From positions 1 through 64,000 of the forward strand of contig CANRMY010000003.1 in the NCBI GenBank assembly GCA_947631845.1: 64,000 nucleotides of DNA, read 5' to 3'. A program made the translations under genes and the position numbers. The DNA is from an uncultured Oscillospiraceae bacterium (GTDB lineage Bacteria > Bacillota > Clostridia > Oscillospirales > Oscillospiraceae). The notes below the pieces were generated by a model, which was not told where the DNA came from, did not search any database, and worked only from the letters and a program-made list of their open reading frames with translations. Position 1 is the first letter of the stretch. Each line of letters begins with the position of its first letter. Shown here in pieces: positions 19,365 to 28,471 of the stretch.

Positions 19365-19841
19365 TCAGTCCAGCAAATCGGCCATGGCCGCCGTTTCGCT
19401 GCGCTCTGTTTTCAGAAGCTTGACAAACCCGAATCTGGGGTGCCCCTTCAGCCTGTCTACCGCCGCCATCAGCCCGTTGTTACGGGTGAAGACGGCCTCG
19501 TCGGTCTGCTTATAGTCCCCGTTGATCCAGAGAGAGGAGCCCTCGCCGACGCGCCCCAGCAGGAGCTGGATATGCTCCTTCGTCATGTTTTCCGCCTCCG
19601 AGCACATGATGATGGCGTTTTTGATATCCCGGCCTCGGATGAAGCCCAGATGCACAAGCTCGATCTTCCCTTGGCTGATCATCAGCTCCAGACTGTCCAC
19701 GCCGCCCAGATGGTCGGCCAGCGGCATGGCGAAGGGGAGCATCTTATCCTTATAGTCTCCCGGCAGATGTCCGATAGGCCGTGAGTTTTTGACCTCGATG
19801 TTATTGCGGACCCACACGATCTTTTCTGTCTTTGATCTCAA
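19365..19841 (-). pseudogene. phoH: PhoH-like ATPase, C-terminal fragment
   Basis: 158 codons. KIVWVRNNIEVKNSRPIGHL, SQGKIELVHLGFIRGRDIKN and LLLGRVGEGSSLWINGDYKQ are the C-terminal half of the PhoH P-loop family. The N-terminal half with Walker A is missing: upstream of about 19835 the sequence becomes the ClpP-like gene in another frame. No ribosome-binding site precedes the TTG at 19841. A deletion has joined clpP-like 5' DNA to phoH 3' DNA. Confidence 0.88.
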
Positions 19842-20025
19842 GCCCGCTGTCCTCCCGGTTGTATTGCAGGATGTGCTTTACCAGGTCTTCCACGGTCTCC
19901 GGGCAGATATCGGTATTCAGAAACAGCTTGCGCTGCTTAAGATCCTTCAGGTAAAAAATCTCGTCCACCATACCTCCTGTACAAAGTATCTTCTCTACAT
20001 CTATCTCAAAGTCGTAATAGCCCAT
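19801..20025 (-). pseudogene. ClpP-like serine protease, N-terminal fragment
   Basis: 74 codons. LFLNTDICPETVEDLVKHIL followed by QYNREDSGLEIKDRK is the N-terminal beta-alpha unit of phage ClpP-like proteins (compare LxLNxxI...HIxxYNREDxG...ERKPI). The Ser-His-Asp catalytic part is absent. The frame runs out inside phoH sequence, marking the junction at about 19825-19840. Confidence 0.78.
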
Positions 20026-20049
20026 GGTTCTATCCTCCTTCTTTGTGCG

Positions 20050-20613
20050 TTATTCTTGTGTGTGGAACATTGACTCCTGGTGATGGCCGTTTACGTCCAT
20101 GATCCAGCTTGTGACAGCGCGGCGCAGGTCTTCAAGACTGCCGCCGTTCATGATAAAGTGGTCAGGGGCACAGTGGTCGAGGGCCGTCTCGGACGGGTGG
20201 GCGAGCTGTTCCGGGGTGAGCTGGCTTTCAAAGCCCGTGCGGACGACGCGCAGATGGGTCACATCAAAGCCTCGTTCCCGGAGGTAATCCAGCTCGTTGG
20301 GAAAACGGCAGTCGGGAATGATCGCGTAGTCCCAGTTGTCCGCGAACAGTTCCAAAATGCCGGCTGTGAATTTCACCCAGTAATCCGGCTCCTTTGCCCG
20401 GATCACGTCGGTGCCCACATACTGCAAAAGGCGGCGTCCGTACTCGTCCTTCTCACCGTTCCAGTCAAAGAACGTTTTACAGATGTACTTGAGAAGGTCG
20501 GCGTAGTGGGTCACAAGCACGCTGTACCCGTCCGCCTCCAGCTCCTCCTTCAGGATGGAGGCGGCGGTGTCCTTGCCGTGCTGTGCTTTACCTGAAATAC
20601 AGATGATTTTCAT
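20050..20613 (-). CDS. Deoxynucleoside monophosphate kinase
   Basis: 187 residues. P-loop GKAQHGKDTAA at residues 8-18 and overall pattern (TDVIRAKEPDYWVKF, IIPDCRFPNE) match phage dNMP kinases of the T4 gp1 type and adenylate-kinase-like relatives; it would phosphorylate dNMPs for element DNA synthesis. ATGs and spacing fit an operon with the ThyX-like gene 8 bp upstream. Confidence 0.83.
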   Translation of the reverse strand: MKIICISGKAQHGKDTAASILKEELEADGYSVLVTHYADLLKYICKTFFDWNGEKDEYGRRLLQYVGTDVIRAKEPDYWVKFTAGILELFADNWDYAIIPDCRFPNELDYLRERGFDVTHLRVVRTGFESQLTPEQLAHPSETALDHCAPDHFIMNGGSLEDLRRAVTSWIMDVNGHHQESMFHTQE

Positions 20614-20621
20614 GGTTCACC

Positions 20622-21356
20622 TCAATTCTTGATTTCTGTCAGGAGCGCGCGGTTTACAAGACCAAGCGTGGCGCTCTCCAGCCGGTCGGCCATCGCCTCC
20701 ACGGCCTCCTTCACCTCGGGGTTGGCCCCGCCGGCGGCGTTGCGCTCCTTATACACATGGGCAAACTCCGTCAGGTTGATGCGGAAGATGAAATTGGACG
20801 GGATCGAGAGCATATAGAGCCCGCGCTTGACGTCCTTCTCGTTTTCCATACCCTTGACGATGTACCCGTTGGCCACCCGCACGTAGGTGCGCCCCTGGTA
20901 TTCGATCTCGTCCGGCGTTCGGATGCCCAGGTAGGCCAGCGCCACGTCGGTGGGGAGGATCTTGTCGGCGTAGTAGGCGGACGTCTCCCCCCGGGAGAAA
21001 TCCGCCAGCCTTGTGGAGGAGCGGATGATGCGGTTGTTCATCCGCATGGCATGGGAGTCCAAGTCGTCCTGGCCGGCCCTGTGAAGGCCGTACACCGTAA
21101 AGGACAGGTCGATGAACCGAAGCATGGTGATGTGGCGTACGCCCCATTTGAAAAGCTTTGTAAGCCACCCCTTCAGCCTGTCGGAGCAGTCCGTCAGTGC
21201 GCCCAGCGGGATATCGCCGCAACAGGCGTGCGTGGAAAACTGCCAGACCTCATGGCGGATGTCCGTTTCCAGCTCACGGGTCAGCGTCCGCTTGGACAAA
21301 AACATGGAGATGATGGCGTCGTCGACACCGTCTATTCTGTTCAGATATACGTTCAT
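20622..21356 (-). CDS. Divergent ThyX-like protein (flavin-dependent thymidylate synthase fold)
   Basis: 244 residues. GVRHITMLRFIDLSFTVYGL, then HRAGQDDLDSHAMRMNNRII, aligns with the ThyX core where the usual signature is RHR-x7-S; INLTEFAHVYKER and AVEAMADRLE match the C-terminal helix. The canonical signature is degenerate (SHAMRMNNRIIRSS), so it is either a very divergent ThyX or an inactive paralogue. Start 21356 has GGGAGGT 5 nt upstream; a longer frame to 21410 lacks this. Sits in the dNMP-kinase operon, which supports a pyrimidine role. Confidence 0.6.
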   Translation of the reverse strand: MNVYLNRIDGVDDAIISMFLSKRTLTRELETDIRHEVWQFSTHACCGDIPLGALTDCSDRLKGWLTKLFKWGVRHITMLRFIDLSFTVYGLHRAGQDDLDSHAMRMNNRIIRSSTRLADFSRGETSAYYADKILPTDVALAYLGIRTPDEIEYQGRTYVRVANGYIVKGMENEKDVKRGLYMLSIPSNFIFRINLTEFAHVYKERNAAGGANPEVKEAVEAMADRLESATLGLVNRALLTEIKN

Positions 21357-21372
21357 TCGTACCTCCCGTTTG

Positions 21373-21999
21373 TTATGGGCTTGTGTCCCCGATAACGGGG
21401 AGACTGTCAAGGTACGCTGTCAGCTCCGGCGAGGGTTGAAAATCGTCAAGCTCGCTTAAGTCCAAAACCGTATATTCCGTTCGGAGGAGCCTTTGACAGA
21501 TCGACCCATCCGCGATTTTGGACAGGCTATTGATCACATAGAGCTGGTCTCCGCGTATCTCAAATTCGCCCTCCTTTATCAAAAGAGGGTCTACGTCGGC
21601 ATCGGCGGCGTAAGCGACCTTACAGAGGTCGCGGAGGGGCCTGCCGGACTGCGCGATCATGACGCGCAGTCCGCGATACGTGGCCACGGAGCATTCGCGC
21701 ACATCGTGTATAGCATCGAAGCACTCACCCCGGATATACGCGTACAGATCCGGAGAGACCACAAGGCGCAAATCGTCAAAGCGTATGCCGCGTTTGACCA
21801 TACAGTCGGCACGGACGCAGGCCTCGGCGAGCATCGCCATCCGGGCGAAGGGGCTCTCCGGCTCCTCCAGCAGACGGACGTATTCGTTGTTTGGATTCAC
21901 GATATACACCGCGTCGCCGTTCCGGACAAAGAGATCGACGGGGTCTCCGGGGACTCGCGCCTCGGTGGGCCCTTCATACGTGAAGGTGAACGGGTTCAA
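21373..21999 (-). CDS. Hypothetical protein
   Basis: 208 residues, not recognised. Begins LNPFTFTYEGPTEARVPGDP; mixed alpha/beta, no membrane segment. A TTG start at 21999 follows GGGGAGGTGG. Overlaps the upstream Cys-rich gene by 4 nt. Confidence 0.6.
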   Translation of the reverse strand: MNPFTFTYEGPTEARVPGDPVDLFVRNGDAVYIVNPNNEYVRLLEEPESPFARMAMLAEACVRADCMVKRGIRFDDLRLVVSPDLYAYIRGECFDAIHDVRECSVATYRGLRVMIAQSGRPLRDLCKVAYAADADVDPLLIKEGEFEIRGDQLYVINSLSKIADGSICQRLLRTEYTVLDLSELDDFQPSPELTAYLDSLPVIGDTSP

Positions 22000-22202
22000 A
22001 ATAATCCCACCTCCCCTACAACAGGCGACAGGACACATTCGTCCACAAGACGGTCAAAGCAGTCACAGCACAGGCGCAGATCGATCTCGTTCAGATCGTA
22101 TTTGCTTCCGTAGCCGGCGGTCGTATGTATTGTAAAGCTCTCCCGCATATCCAGCTCGTCCAGCTGTTTTCCGCAGTGATTGCAACGTATACAGGTTTGC
22201 AA
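21996..22202 (-). CDS. Small zinc-binding protein
   Basis: 68 residues with CxxCxxCG (CIRCNHCGKQ) and LCCDCFDRLV, a likely four-cysteine zinc site. GGAGG precedes TTG 22202; GTG 22208 is an alternative. Function unknown. Confidence 0.6.
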   Translation of the reverse strand: MQTCIRCNHCGKQLDELDMRESFTIHTTAGYGSKYDLNEIDLRLCCDCFDRLVDECVLSPVVGEVGLF

Positions 22203-22272
22203 ACGCACACCTCCTTCCGGTATAAAACCACCGTTTTATTTTTCGTTTCCGGCCCGAAAATCATATAGAGCC

Positions 22273-22506
22273 CTAAAGGGTCGTGCTCTGGCTCTGATCC
22301 GGCGGGACATGGATCGTCCCGGTGAATATTCCCTCGTGGGTGCCGCAGTCGATCTGTCCTCCGCCGTTGATCTCGACGGGATAGCTCCAATGCTGCCAGG
22401 ACGGAGTGGTGTCGTCCTCCTCCACGGTCTCGGTGACCGTTTTGCGTACCAGGTTCCCGCTGCCGTCGTACTCGTAGACGGTCTCCGTGGTCTTGCGCTT
22501 TGTCAT
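22273..22506 (-). CDS. Hypothetical small protein
   Basis: 77 residues, beta-rich: KRKTTETVYEYDGSGNLVRK resembles a single YD/RHS-like strand pair. Preceded by AGGAGCGA. No known role. Confidence 0.55.
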   Translation of the reverse strand: MTKRKTTETVYEYDGSGNLVRKTVTETVEEDDTTPSWQHWSYPVEINGGGQIDCGTHEGIFTGTIHVPPDQSQSTTL

Positions 22507-22518
22507 ATTGATCGCTCC

Positions 22519-22737
22519 TTATTCTCCACTGTCTATAAGCTCTTCTACCTGAGCGGCGCACTCCTGGCAGAGATCCTTTTCCCAGATGATGTCGTTCATG
22601 CGCGGGTCGTCGCCGCGGCCGCGGCAGGGCTCGTCCTCCTCATGCCGGTGGGGGAGGGGGCGGGAGCAGGTGACGGTCCGCACCAGGCGGGGATCCTCGA
22701 TGGTTTTCTTGCACTTGTCGCAGATGATGCACTTCAT
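22519..22737 (-). CDS. Small zinc-binding protein
   Basis: 72 residues with CIICDKCKK and CQECAAQVEELI, flanking a His/Cys-rich middle. AAAGGAG lies 9 nt upstream. Directly follows dnaE in the operon. Confidence 0.6.
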   Translation of the reverse strand: MKCIICDKCKKTIEDPRLVRTVTCSRPLPHRHEEDEPCRGRGDDPRMNDIIWEKDLCQECAAQVEELIDSGE

Positions 22738-22750
22738 GGTAAATCTCCTT

Positions 22751-25700
22751 TCAATATATTTTTTCGTAGGCGGTCATGGTGAAGTACGATCCGTCCCGTT
22801 CGTACCCGTTACAGCGGATGATGTCGCCGGCTTTGATGGGCTCCCGCTGGAATAGGGCGTTGAACACGGTGAACCGGCTCTCCTTCCCGCTTCCGATGGA
22901 TTTTGTGAAAACGCTGTACCCGAACTGGCGGTTGTCCCGCTTGCGGTACAGAGGTTGGGTCTTGGTGATGTACAGCTTGGACCGGTCGCTCTCCTTCCCG
23001 GACACATAGCCTATGTAGCCCATGACGTCGTAGAAATTCCTGACCTTGAGGATGTCGCTCAGATCCTCCATGCCCGCCTCCTTGACGGCAATCTCGGCCT
23101 GACGGAGGATGGACATGACGTCCAACAGAGTGTAGCTCTTAGCCTCGCCGCCGGACTTTGTGACGCCAACGGCGTACCGCTTGACGATGGGCTCCAGGGG
23201 AGTTCCGTCCACCAGGGACTTTTTGACCTGCTTGGCCTCGCCGCCTTTGAAAAGCTCAAAGAGTTCCACCATGCGCAGAAGCTCCCGCTGGTTGCCGAAA
23301 TCGGAAAAGAAGTCCAGCTTGATCAAAATCTCAAGCTGACGGGAGTTGATGCTCGTCTTTTTGTCAAGGTCGTAAAGGACGTCCATGAAAGAGGTGTACG
23401 CCTGTGCCCGGGAGAGACTGTAGAGCTCTTCCGCGAGACCGGGCCCTATGAATTTGACGGAGGAGAGGCCTTTGGCGATGATGTTCCGCTTCCGGTCAAA
23501 GAAGTAATCGCCCCGGGACGTGCCCCATTTTGGGAGCGTGACCCTGATGCCTATTTTCTCCGCGTATGCAGTTCCGCTCTGAATGTCGTCGTCATTTGCG
23601 GCGTTATTCAGAAAAGACGTTATGAACTCAAGCGGATGGTAGTGCCTGTAATAGGCGCACAGATATCCCAGCAGACAATACGCTATGGAGTGGTTATACC
23701 CAAACTGGTAGCTCGCGCTGTCCTCAATGACCCGCAAAAACTCCATTGCCTCGCGCTCCGCCACATCTCTCGGCTTACCTGATTTTGCGCAGTAGCCTTC
23801 GAGAATCGACGGGAGCGCCGCGTCAAGCCTGTCCTTTTGCTTCCTGCCGATGGCACGCCTGATATTATCCGCTTCGCTTCCTGACAGACCGCATATCTGT
23901 TGCAGGAACTTGATCGTGTCCTCCTGATAAATCAGGTACCCCAGGTTGTCCTTCAACAGGTCGTCGATTATTTCTGACGGGTTGCTGTGCTGTTTGTGGG
24001 CCAGAAGATCGTCCCGGTAGGACGTACCGGACGGTCGGATACACGCCGTCACCAGGGACATGTCGAAGATGCTCTTGGGCTTAAATTTCTTTAAGCAGTC
24101 AAACGCGAATTTGCTTTCAAACTGGAACAGGCCTGATGGGCTTTTCAGCATATCGTCCCACACCTCCTCGTCATCCCAGCATATCTCATGTGTTTTGGGA
24201 TATGGCTTGTTCATATAGGAGCATGTGTCACGAATCACCTGTACTGTCTTCAAAATCAGAAAATCGTACTTGGCAAGTCCCACCTCGTGGGCCTCGTCCA
24301 TGTCGAGCATAAGACAATTTTCGTTGTCCTTGTCGAACATCCCATAGTTGTCATCAAGCGAAATCGGGCTGATGACCATTCCCGCTGGGTGGACAGACTG
24401 GGAAACCATTGTATCTATCAACCCGTCGTAGTAGTAGAACAATTCACTGTACTTTGCTTTAGTTCCTTCCGGGTCCCTGTCAAATTCGTTCTTGATTCTC
24501 GCGATGCTTTTCAGTGACCACGGATTGTCGCCGCCGCTGTGCGTCTTGTCCCACTCCATAGCCAGATGTCTGCCTACGTCGTCTATGACCCCTTTGGACT
24601 GGATGGTGCCGAAGGACGCGACGCGTGCCGTTCTGTCGGCGCCGAACCGCTTGATGATATATTGGAAGATAGCGGGGCGGTCAGACTCCACGCAGTCGAT
24701 ATCGATATCGCCTATCTCAACGCGGTCTTCGTTGCAAAACCGGGAAAATACCGTGTGCCAGGTCTCCGGGTTCAGGTCTATGATGTCGGTGACATAGGCG
24801 ACCCGAGACCCGCCGACGCTTCCTCTTGCCGTTCCAATGGCCATACCGTTGCTCTTGCACCATGAGATCAGCTCAGACATAGAAAGCACAAAACCGTCCA
24901 TCTTGAGCTTTCTGAACACGCGCATTTCCTCGTCAATGGCGTTTCGGAACGCCTGCTCCTGCTCGGCCGGGATAATGCCGGATTTCAGCTTTTCCTCGAA
25001 TCTCGTCTCAACAAGCTCTGAAAATTTTTCCGAATCGGCTTCCCTTGACCCGTATAAGATGGGATACTTGATCGCCTTGTCGAGCTCGAAATCTTCCGTC
25101 ATGTCATACAACAGGTTCGTGTTGCGGATCGCTTCCATATACACGTCTTCCGGCAGAGCGTTTTGCCGCCTGAACATATCGACAAGCTCGTCATATGTCT
25201 TATAGGTCAGATCAAACGCGTCTTCGTCTCCGTAAGACTTGTGTTTTGCGGACAACAGGATCGCTCTGCACTCGGCCTTATATGGAGACAGGCTGTGCGT
25301 GTCTGTTCCGGCAATCAGCCTTGTGCCGATCTCTTTTGACAAGGCGGCCAGACGGCGGTTAAACGCGGCCTGTTCCTCGCAACAGTGCGGCTGTATCTCA
25401 AGAAATGTGTATTTTCTTGCCAGATCTATGTACCTCGGGTGATCCGTTGGAAGGCGATTGAGCGGGGAGGCGAGACAGGCGCTGGTGCTGATGATGTTAT
25501 CCGAAATGGCAAGAAATTCATCAAATGAGATCCGGTTATTGTAGTAGAAATGGCGCTTGTCACACGACAAGGACACAAGCCTGTTCAGTTCGCGCACACC
25601 GTCCAGATTTTTGGCCAGAAGGACTGTGTGGTAATTGTCTCTGACCCTGTCATCGAGCGATTCGGTCAGGTAGATCTCGACGCCGTGGATAAAGCGAAGA

Positions 25701-25876
25701 CCGATGCTGTCGCAGTACATTTTTTTGGACACCCACCCCAGCGGCTTTCCGTGCTCCGTGGACGCAATAGCGATTTGCCCGTTTTGCATGGCAAGGTCCG
25801 CGTAGTCCTTAAACTTCGTGCAGCTGTCCAGCAGGCTGTAGTCTGAGTGCAGGTGATATGTAATATAGTTATCCAT
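22751..25876 (-). CDS. dnaE: DNA polymerase III alpha subunit, DnaE type
   Basis: 1041 residues, main replicative polymerase of the element. N-terminal PHP domain (YHLHSDYSLLDSCTKF, EHGKPLGW, TDTHS), then the C-family polymerase core with AIGTARGSVGGSR and the catalytic DIDIDC near residue 390, fingers with PSGTSYRDDL and GYNHSIAYCLLGYL. PolC-type exonuclease is absent. Slightly short for a bacterial DnaE (about 1100-1160) but no motif is missing. Operon with primase and helicase points to element-coded replication. Confidence 0.94.
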   Translation of the reverse strand: MDNYITYHLHSDYSLLDSCTKFKDYADLAMQNGQIAIASTEHGKPLGWVSKKMYCDSIGLRFIHGVEIYLTESLDDRVRDNYHTVLLAKNLDGVRELNRLVSLSCDKRHFYYNNRISFDEFLAISDNIISTSACLASPLNRLPTDHPRYIDLARKYTFLEIQPHCCEEQAAFNRRLAALSKEIGTRLIAGTDTHSLSPYKAECRAILLSAKHKSYGDEDAFDLTYKTYDELVDMFRRQNALPEDVYMEAIRNTNLLYDMTEDFELDKAIKYPILYGSREADSEKFSELVETRFEEKLKSGIIPAEQEQAFRNAIDEEMRVFRKLKMDGFVLSMSELISWCKSNGMAIGTARGSVGGSRVAYVTDIIDLNPETWHTVFSRFCNEDRVEIGDIDIDCVESDRPAIFQYIIKRFGADRTARVASFGTIQSKGVIDDVGRHLAMEWDKTHSGGDNPWSLKSIARIKNEFDRDPEGTKAKYSELFYYYDGLIDTMVSQSVHPAGMVISPISLDDNYGMFDKDNENCLMLDMDEAHEVGLAKYDFLILKTVQVIRDTCSYMNKPYPKTHEICWDDEEVWDDMLKSPSGLFQFESKFAFDCLKKFKPKSIFDMSLVTACIRPSGTSYRDDLLAHKQHSNPSEIIDDLLKDNLGYLIYQEDTIKFLQQICGLSGSEADNIRRAIGRKQKDRLDAALPSILEGYCAKSGKPRDVAEREAMEFLRVIEDSASYQFGYNHSIAYCLLGYLCAYYRHYHPLEFITSFLNNAANDDDIQSGTAYAEKIGIRVTLPKWGTSRGDYFFDRKRNIIAKGLSSVKFIGPGLAEELYSLSRAQAYTSFMDVLYDLDKKTSINSRQLEILIKLDFFSDFGNQRELLRMVELFELFKGGEAKQVKKSLVDGTPLEPIVKRYAVGVTKSGGEAKSYTLLDVMSILRQAEIAVKEAGMEDLSDILKVRNFYDVMGYIGYVSGKESDRSKLYITKTQPLYRKRDNRQFGYSVFTKSIGSGKESRFTVFNALFQREPIKAGDIIRCNGYERDGSYFTMTAYEKIY

Positions 25877-25925
25877 TCGTTAACCGCTCTCCCTCGCCCC
25901 GACAGTTAAGGCCTTGTTATAGATG

Positions 25926-26906
25926 CTAAATATACCGTTTCCTCCCTTCATAGAGTTTTTCCCAGACTTCGAGCCCGGCATCTACCGGACTCATTTTTTC
26001 GTCCAGCAAATTGTCTTTGTCACAGATGTATTCTACCCTCACATACCGCTTCAGACGGCGTATGTTGTCGTCCTCCCGGACATCGATCTCCTTGTCCAGG
26101 GCGAAAACCACTCGGCAGCCCAGGCGGATGAGGATCTTGAGCTGGAACTGGTTCAAATGCGAGGTCAGAAGGGCCCCGGTATTGCGGAACCCCCAGGTGT
26201 CGGCCATCATAACGGACTTGGCGCCCTCAAAAAGGATGATTTCGCCCTTTTCTTTGATGAACTCCATGTTTTCGGAGGCCCCGTACACGGTATCCAGCGT
26301 TCCCAGAGGCTTGAAATAGGTGTATTTTCGCAATTTTTTCTCTTTCCAGCGCTCGTCCGCCGTTCTGCCGGACACGTTGATGATTTTTCCGTCCATATTC
26401 CGTATGGGATACACGATCCGGTCGGAAAAACCGTCGTAAAAGACCTGAAACCGCTCCATGGAGCTGTCGGAAATGCCCTCCGCGCGCCAAATCTCCAGTT
26501 TATCGGCTCTTTTTTCGTACCGCTCCATGTAATCGTCCGGCAAAACGACCGCTTTGGAGGTTTTTTGCTGTTTTTTACGCGGCGCGAAGCGCCTGGCGAC
26601 CTTATAGGCCTCCATCCGGTGCCGTATCTTATCACATCCGTTGTCTCCGGCGTATTTGCGGAGGATGAGGGCCGCCTGGGCGCTGTCGCAGTGGTAATAG
26701 GCCTTTATAAACGAGAGGATGTTGCCGCCCTTGCCCGACGAGAAGTCATAAAAGCGGTTCATCTCCCGGTTTACGGAGAAGGAGGGCGTCTCCTCGTCCT
26801 TAAGAGGGGACAGAGCCCAAAATTCCCCGCCCTTTTCCTCGAACTCGGTGAATTGAGATATGTATGCCAGGATATCCACGGACTCTATGAGCTCCGGCAA
26901 TGTCAA
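25926..26906 (-). CDS. DnaG-like primase
   Basis: 326 residues. N-terminal CHC2-like region (WALSPLKDEETPSFSVNREM) and a Toprim core with EIILFEGAKSVMMADTWG and VVFALDKEID. The zinc ligands are missing: the usual C-P-x-H is SPLK here, so the primase has lost or replaced its zinc ribbon. Two starts are possible: TTG 26906 after AAGGGGGCGG, or GTG 26933 overlapping the upstream stop. Makes primers for the DnaE/DnaB replisome. Confidence 0.85.
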   Translation of the reverse strand: MTLPELIESVDILAYISQFTEFEEKGGEFWALSPLKDEETPSFSVNREMNRFYDFSSGKGGNILSFIKAYYHCDSAQAALILRKYAGDNGCDKIRHRMEAYKVARRFAPRKKQQKTSKAVVLPDDYMERYEKRADKLEIWRAEGISDSSMERFQVFYDGFSDRIVYPIRNMDGKIINVSGRTADERWKEKKLRKYTYFKPLGTLDTVYGASENMEFIKEKGEIILFEGAKSVMMADTWGFRNTGALLTSHLNQFQLKILIRLGCRVVFALDKEIDVREDDNIRRLKRYVRVEYICDKDNLLDEKMSPVDAGLEVWEKLYEGRKRYI

Positions 26907-26929
26907 GTTGACCGCCCCCTTCCCGCACG

Positions 26930-27121
26930 TCACTTTTTATGGCGAAGACCGCAGTAGATCTGATAAATCAGAAGCGAGACCAGCCAAATCAGTGTGGCAT
27001 ATGCCAGCGAAAAGCTATTTTTAAAGTAAAATGCTATCAGCCAAAGTAAACCGACAGTGATTCCCCAATCGACCGCCAGCAGGAGCAGTATCACGGCCAG
27101 GGCTGAGATAAATTCTTTCAA
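26930..27121 (-). CDS. Small two-helix membrane protein
   Basis: 63 residues from TTG 27121 (after AAAGGGGC). Two hydrophobic helices (about 5-28 and 35-55) and a basic tail. Lies between helicase and primase genes; role unknown. Confidence 0.55.
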   Translation of the reverse strand: MKEFISALAVILLLLAVDWGITVGLLWLIAFYFKNSFSLAYATLIWLVSLLIYQIYCGLRHKK

Positions 27122-27137
27122 TGATGTGCCCCTTTCT

Positions 27138-28466
27138 TTAATACGGCGTCTGTGGGATATGCTGTTTGGCCTCCGTATAGGAGATCCGGTTGCCGTCAAA
27201 CAGCAGGTCGATGTACTCGCCCTCCGCCATCTGCATCCCGTTGCGGTTCATCTTCACAAACAGCTTTTTATTCCCGCATTCTGGCCCGTCCGCCTCTATC
27301 TCCTCCGGCGTTTTGTCCAAAACCATGATGACCGTTGAGACGTTGCGGCCGATCTTGGCGCTTCCGGCGATCTTTCCGGTGGAGGTGGCCTGGGCGGCGG
27401 CGAGGCCGGCGATGTTCATATCGCCGCAGATATTGTTTTTGACCATATCGGCGAGGCGTCCCAGCTCCTGATAGGTGGCGTAGGCGTCGCCGTCGGACTT
27501 GTCCTTGAAGTAGTCCACGATCAGAACGTCGACGCCCTGGGTGTGGTAGACCTTCTTCACGGTGGTGTAAATGCTCTGCGCGTCGAACATCGGCATATAG
27601 ATATGGGTGAAATCCCTGGTCTCCAGCCACGCCACGCACTGATCGATCCGTGCCTCCTCCTCCGGTGTATAATTACCGTTTTTGACGCGCTTGAACTCCA
27701 CGCCGGACAGGTGAGACAGGATGCGGCAGGTGAACACCTCCGTACTCAGCTCGCTGTCAATATAGAGCACCTTCTTATCCTGCCGCAGAAGGTCCACGGC
27801 GCAGTTTAAGAGCATCATGCTCTTGCCCACCTTGGCATCCGCCGCGAACAGCACCAGCTCGGTGGGCTCGATGGTGACATACTCGTTCAGGGAGGGGAAC
27901 TTGAAGGGGATACCTCCCATGCCGTTCACCCGGCGGGCCTTGATCTTCTCCCACATGGACTTGACCACCTCCCTGTACTGCGGGACGTCGGTGGTGGAGG
28001 AATATTCCATCATGACCTCGTCCACGATGGAATAGATCTTTTGCTCCAAATTCTCCTGTCCCTCCCGGAGACACAGATCCTCGCATTCCCGAAGCCGCTT
28101 CATCACGTCGCGGCGCATGGCCGCGTCAAGGACGTTCCCGACGATGAGCTTGTAGTCCTCCACCGTGTGCCGGGCGATATCCGCGCTGTTTTCGAGAAAT
28201 TCCTGCAGTTCGTCGATGGGAAGAGCCTCCGCGTAACGCTTTGTGCTCTCGGAGGACTCCAGGGCGCTGATGATGTTGTACGCGTCCACCGTCTCGATGC
28301 CCTGATGGGCCAGAGCGCTGATCGCCAGATACATACAGGCGTTCTGCTTGTCGGTGAAATGATTGGGCAGGAGGTCTTCGGAGTAGAAGATAAATTCCGG
28401 GTGGTGTACTAAGGACGCGATCACGCCGGATTCCGCCGTTATGTTGCTGATCTCATCCGCTTTCAT
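27138..28466 (-). CDS. dnaB: Replicative DNA helicase, DnaB type
   Basis: 442 residues. N-terminal primase-binding domain (SGVIASLVHHPEFIF) and RecA-like motor: Walker A is the variant AADAKVGKSMM (near 212), Walker B VDVLIVDYFKD, then AAAQATSTGKIAGSAKIGRN. The Walker A lacks the usual first Gly. GGAGGTG fixes the start at 28466. Unwinds the fork and interacts with the neighbouring primase. Confidence 0.9.
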   Translation of the reverse strand: MKADEISNITAESGVIASLVHHPEFIFYSEDLLPNHFTDKQNACMYLAISALAHQGIETVDAYNIISALESSESTKRYAEALPIDELQEFLENSADIARHTVEDYKLIVGNVLDAAMRRDVMKRLRECEDLCLREGQENLEQKIYSIVDEVMMEYSSTTDVPQYREVVKSMWEKIKARRVNGMGGIPFKFPSLNEYVTIEPTELVLFAADAKVGKSMMLLNCAVDLLRQDKKVLYIDSELSTEVFTCRILSHLSGVEFKRVKNGNYTPEEEARIDQCVAWLETRDFTHIYMPMFDAQSIYTTVKKVYHTQGVDVLIVDYFKDKSDGDAYATYQELGRLADMVKNNICGDMNIAGLAAAQATSTGKIAGSAKIGRNVSTVIMVLDKTPEEIEADGPECGNKKLFVKMNRNGMQMAEGEYIDLLFDGNRISYTEAKQHIPQTPY

Positions 28467-28471
28467 ATTTC

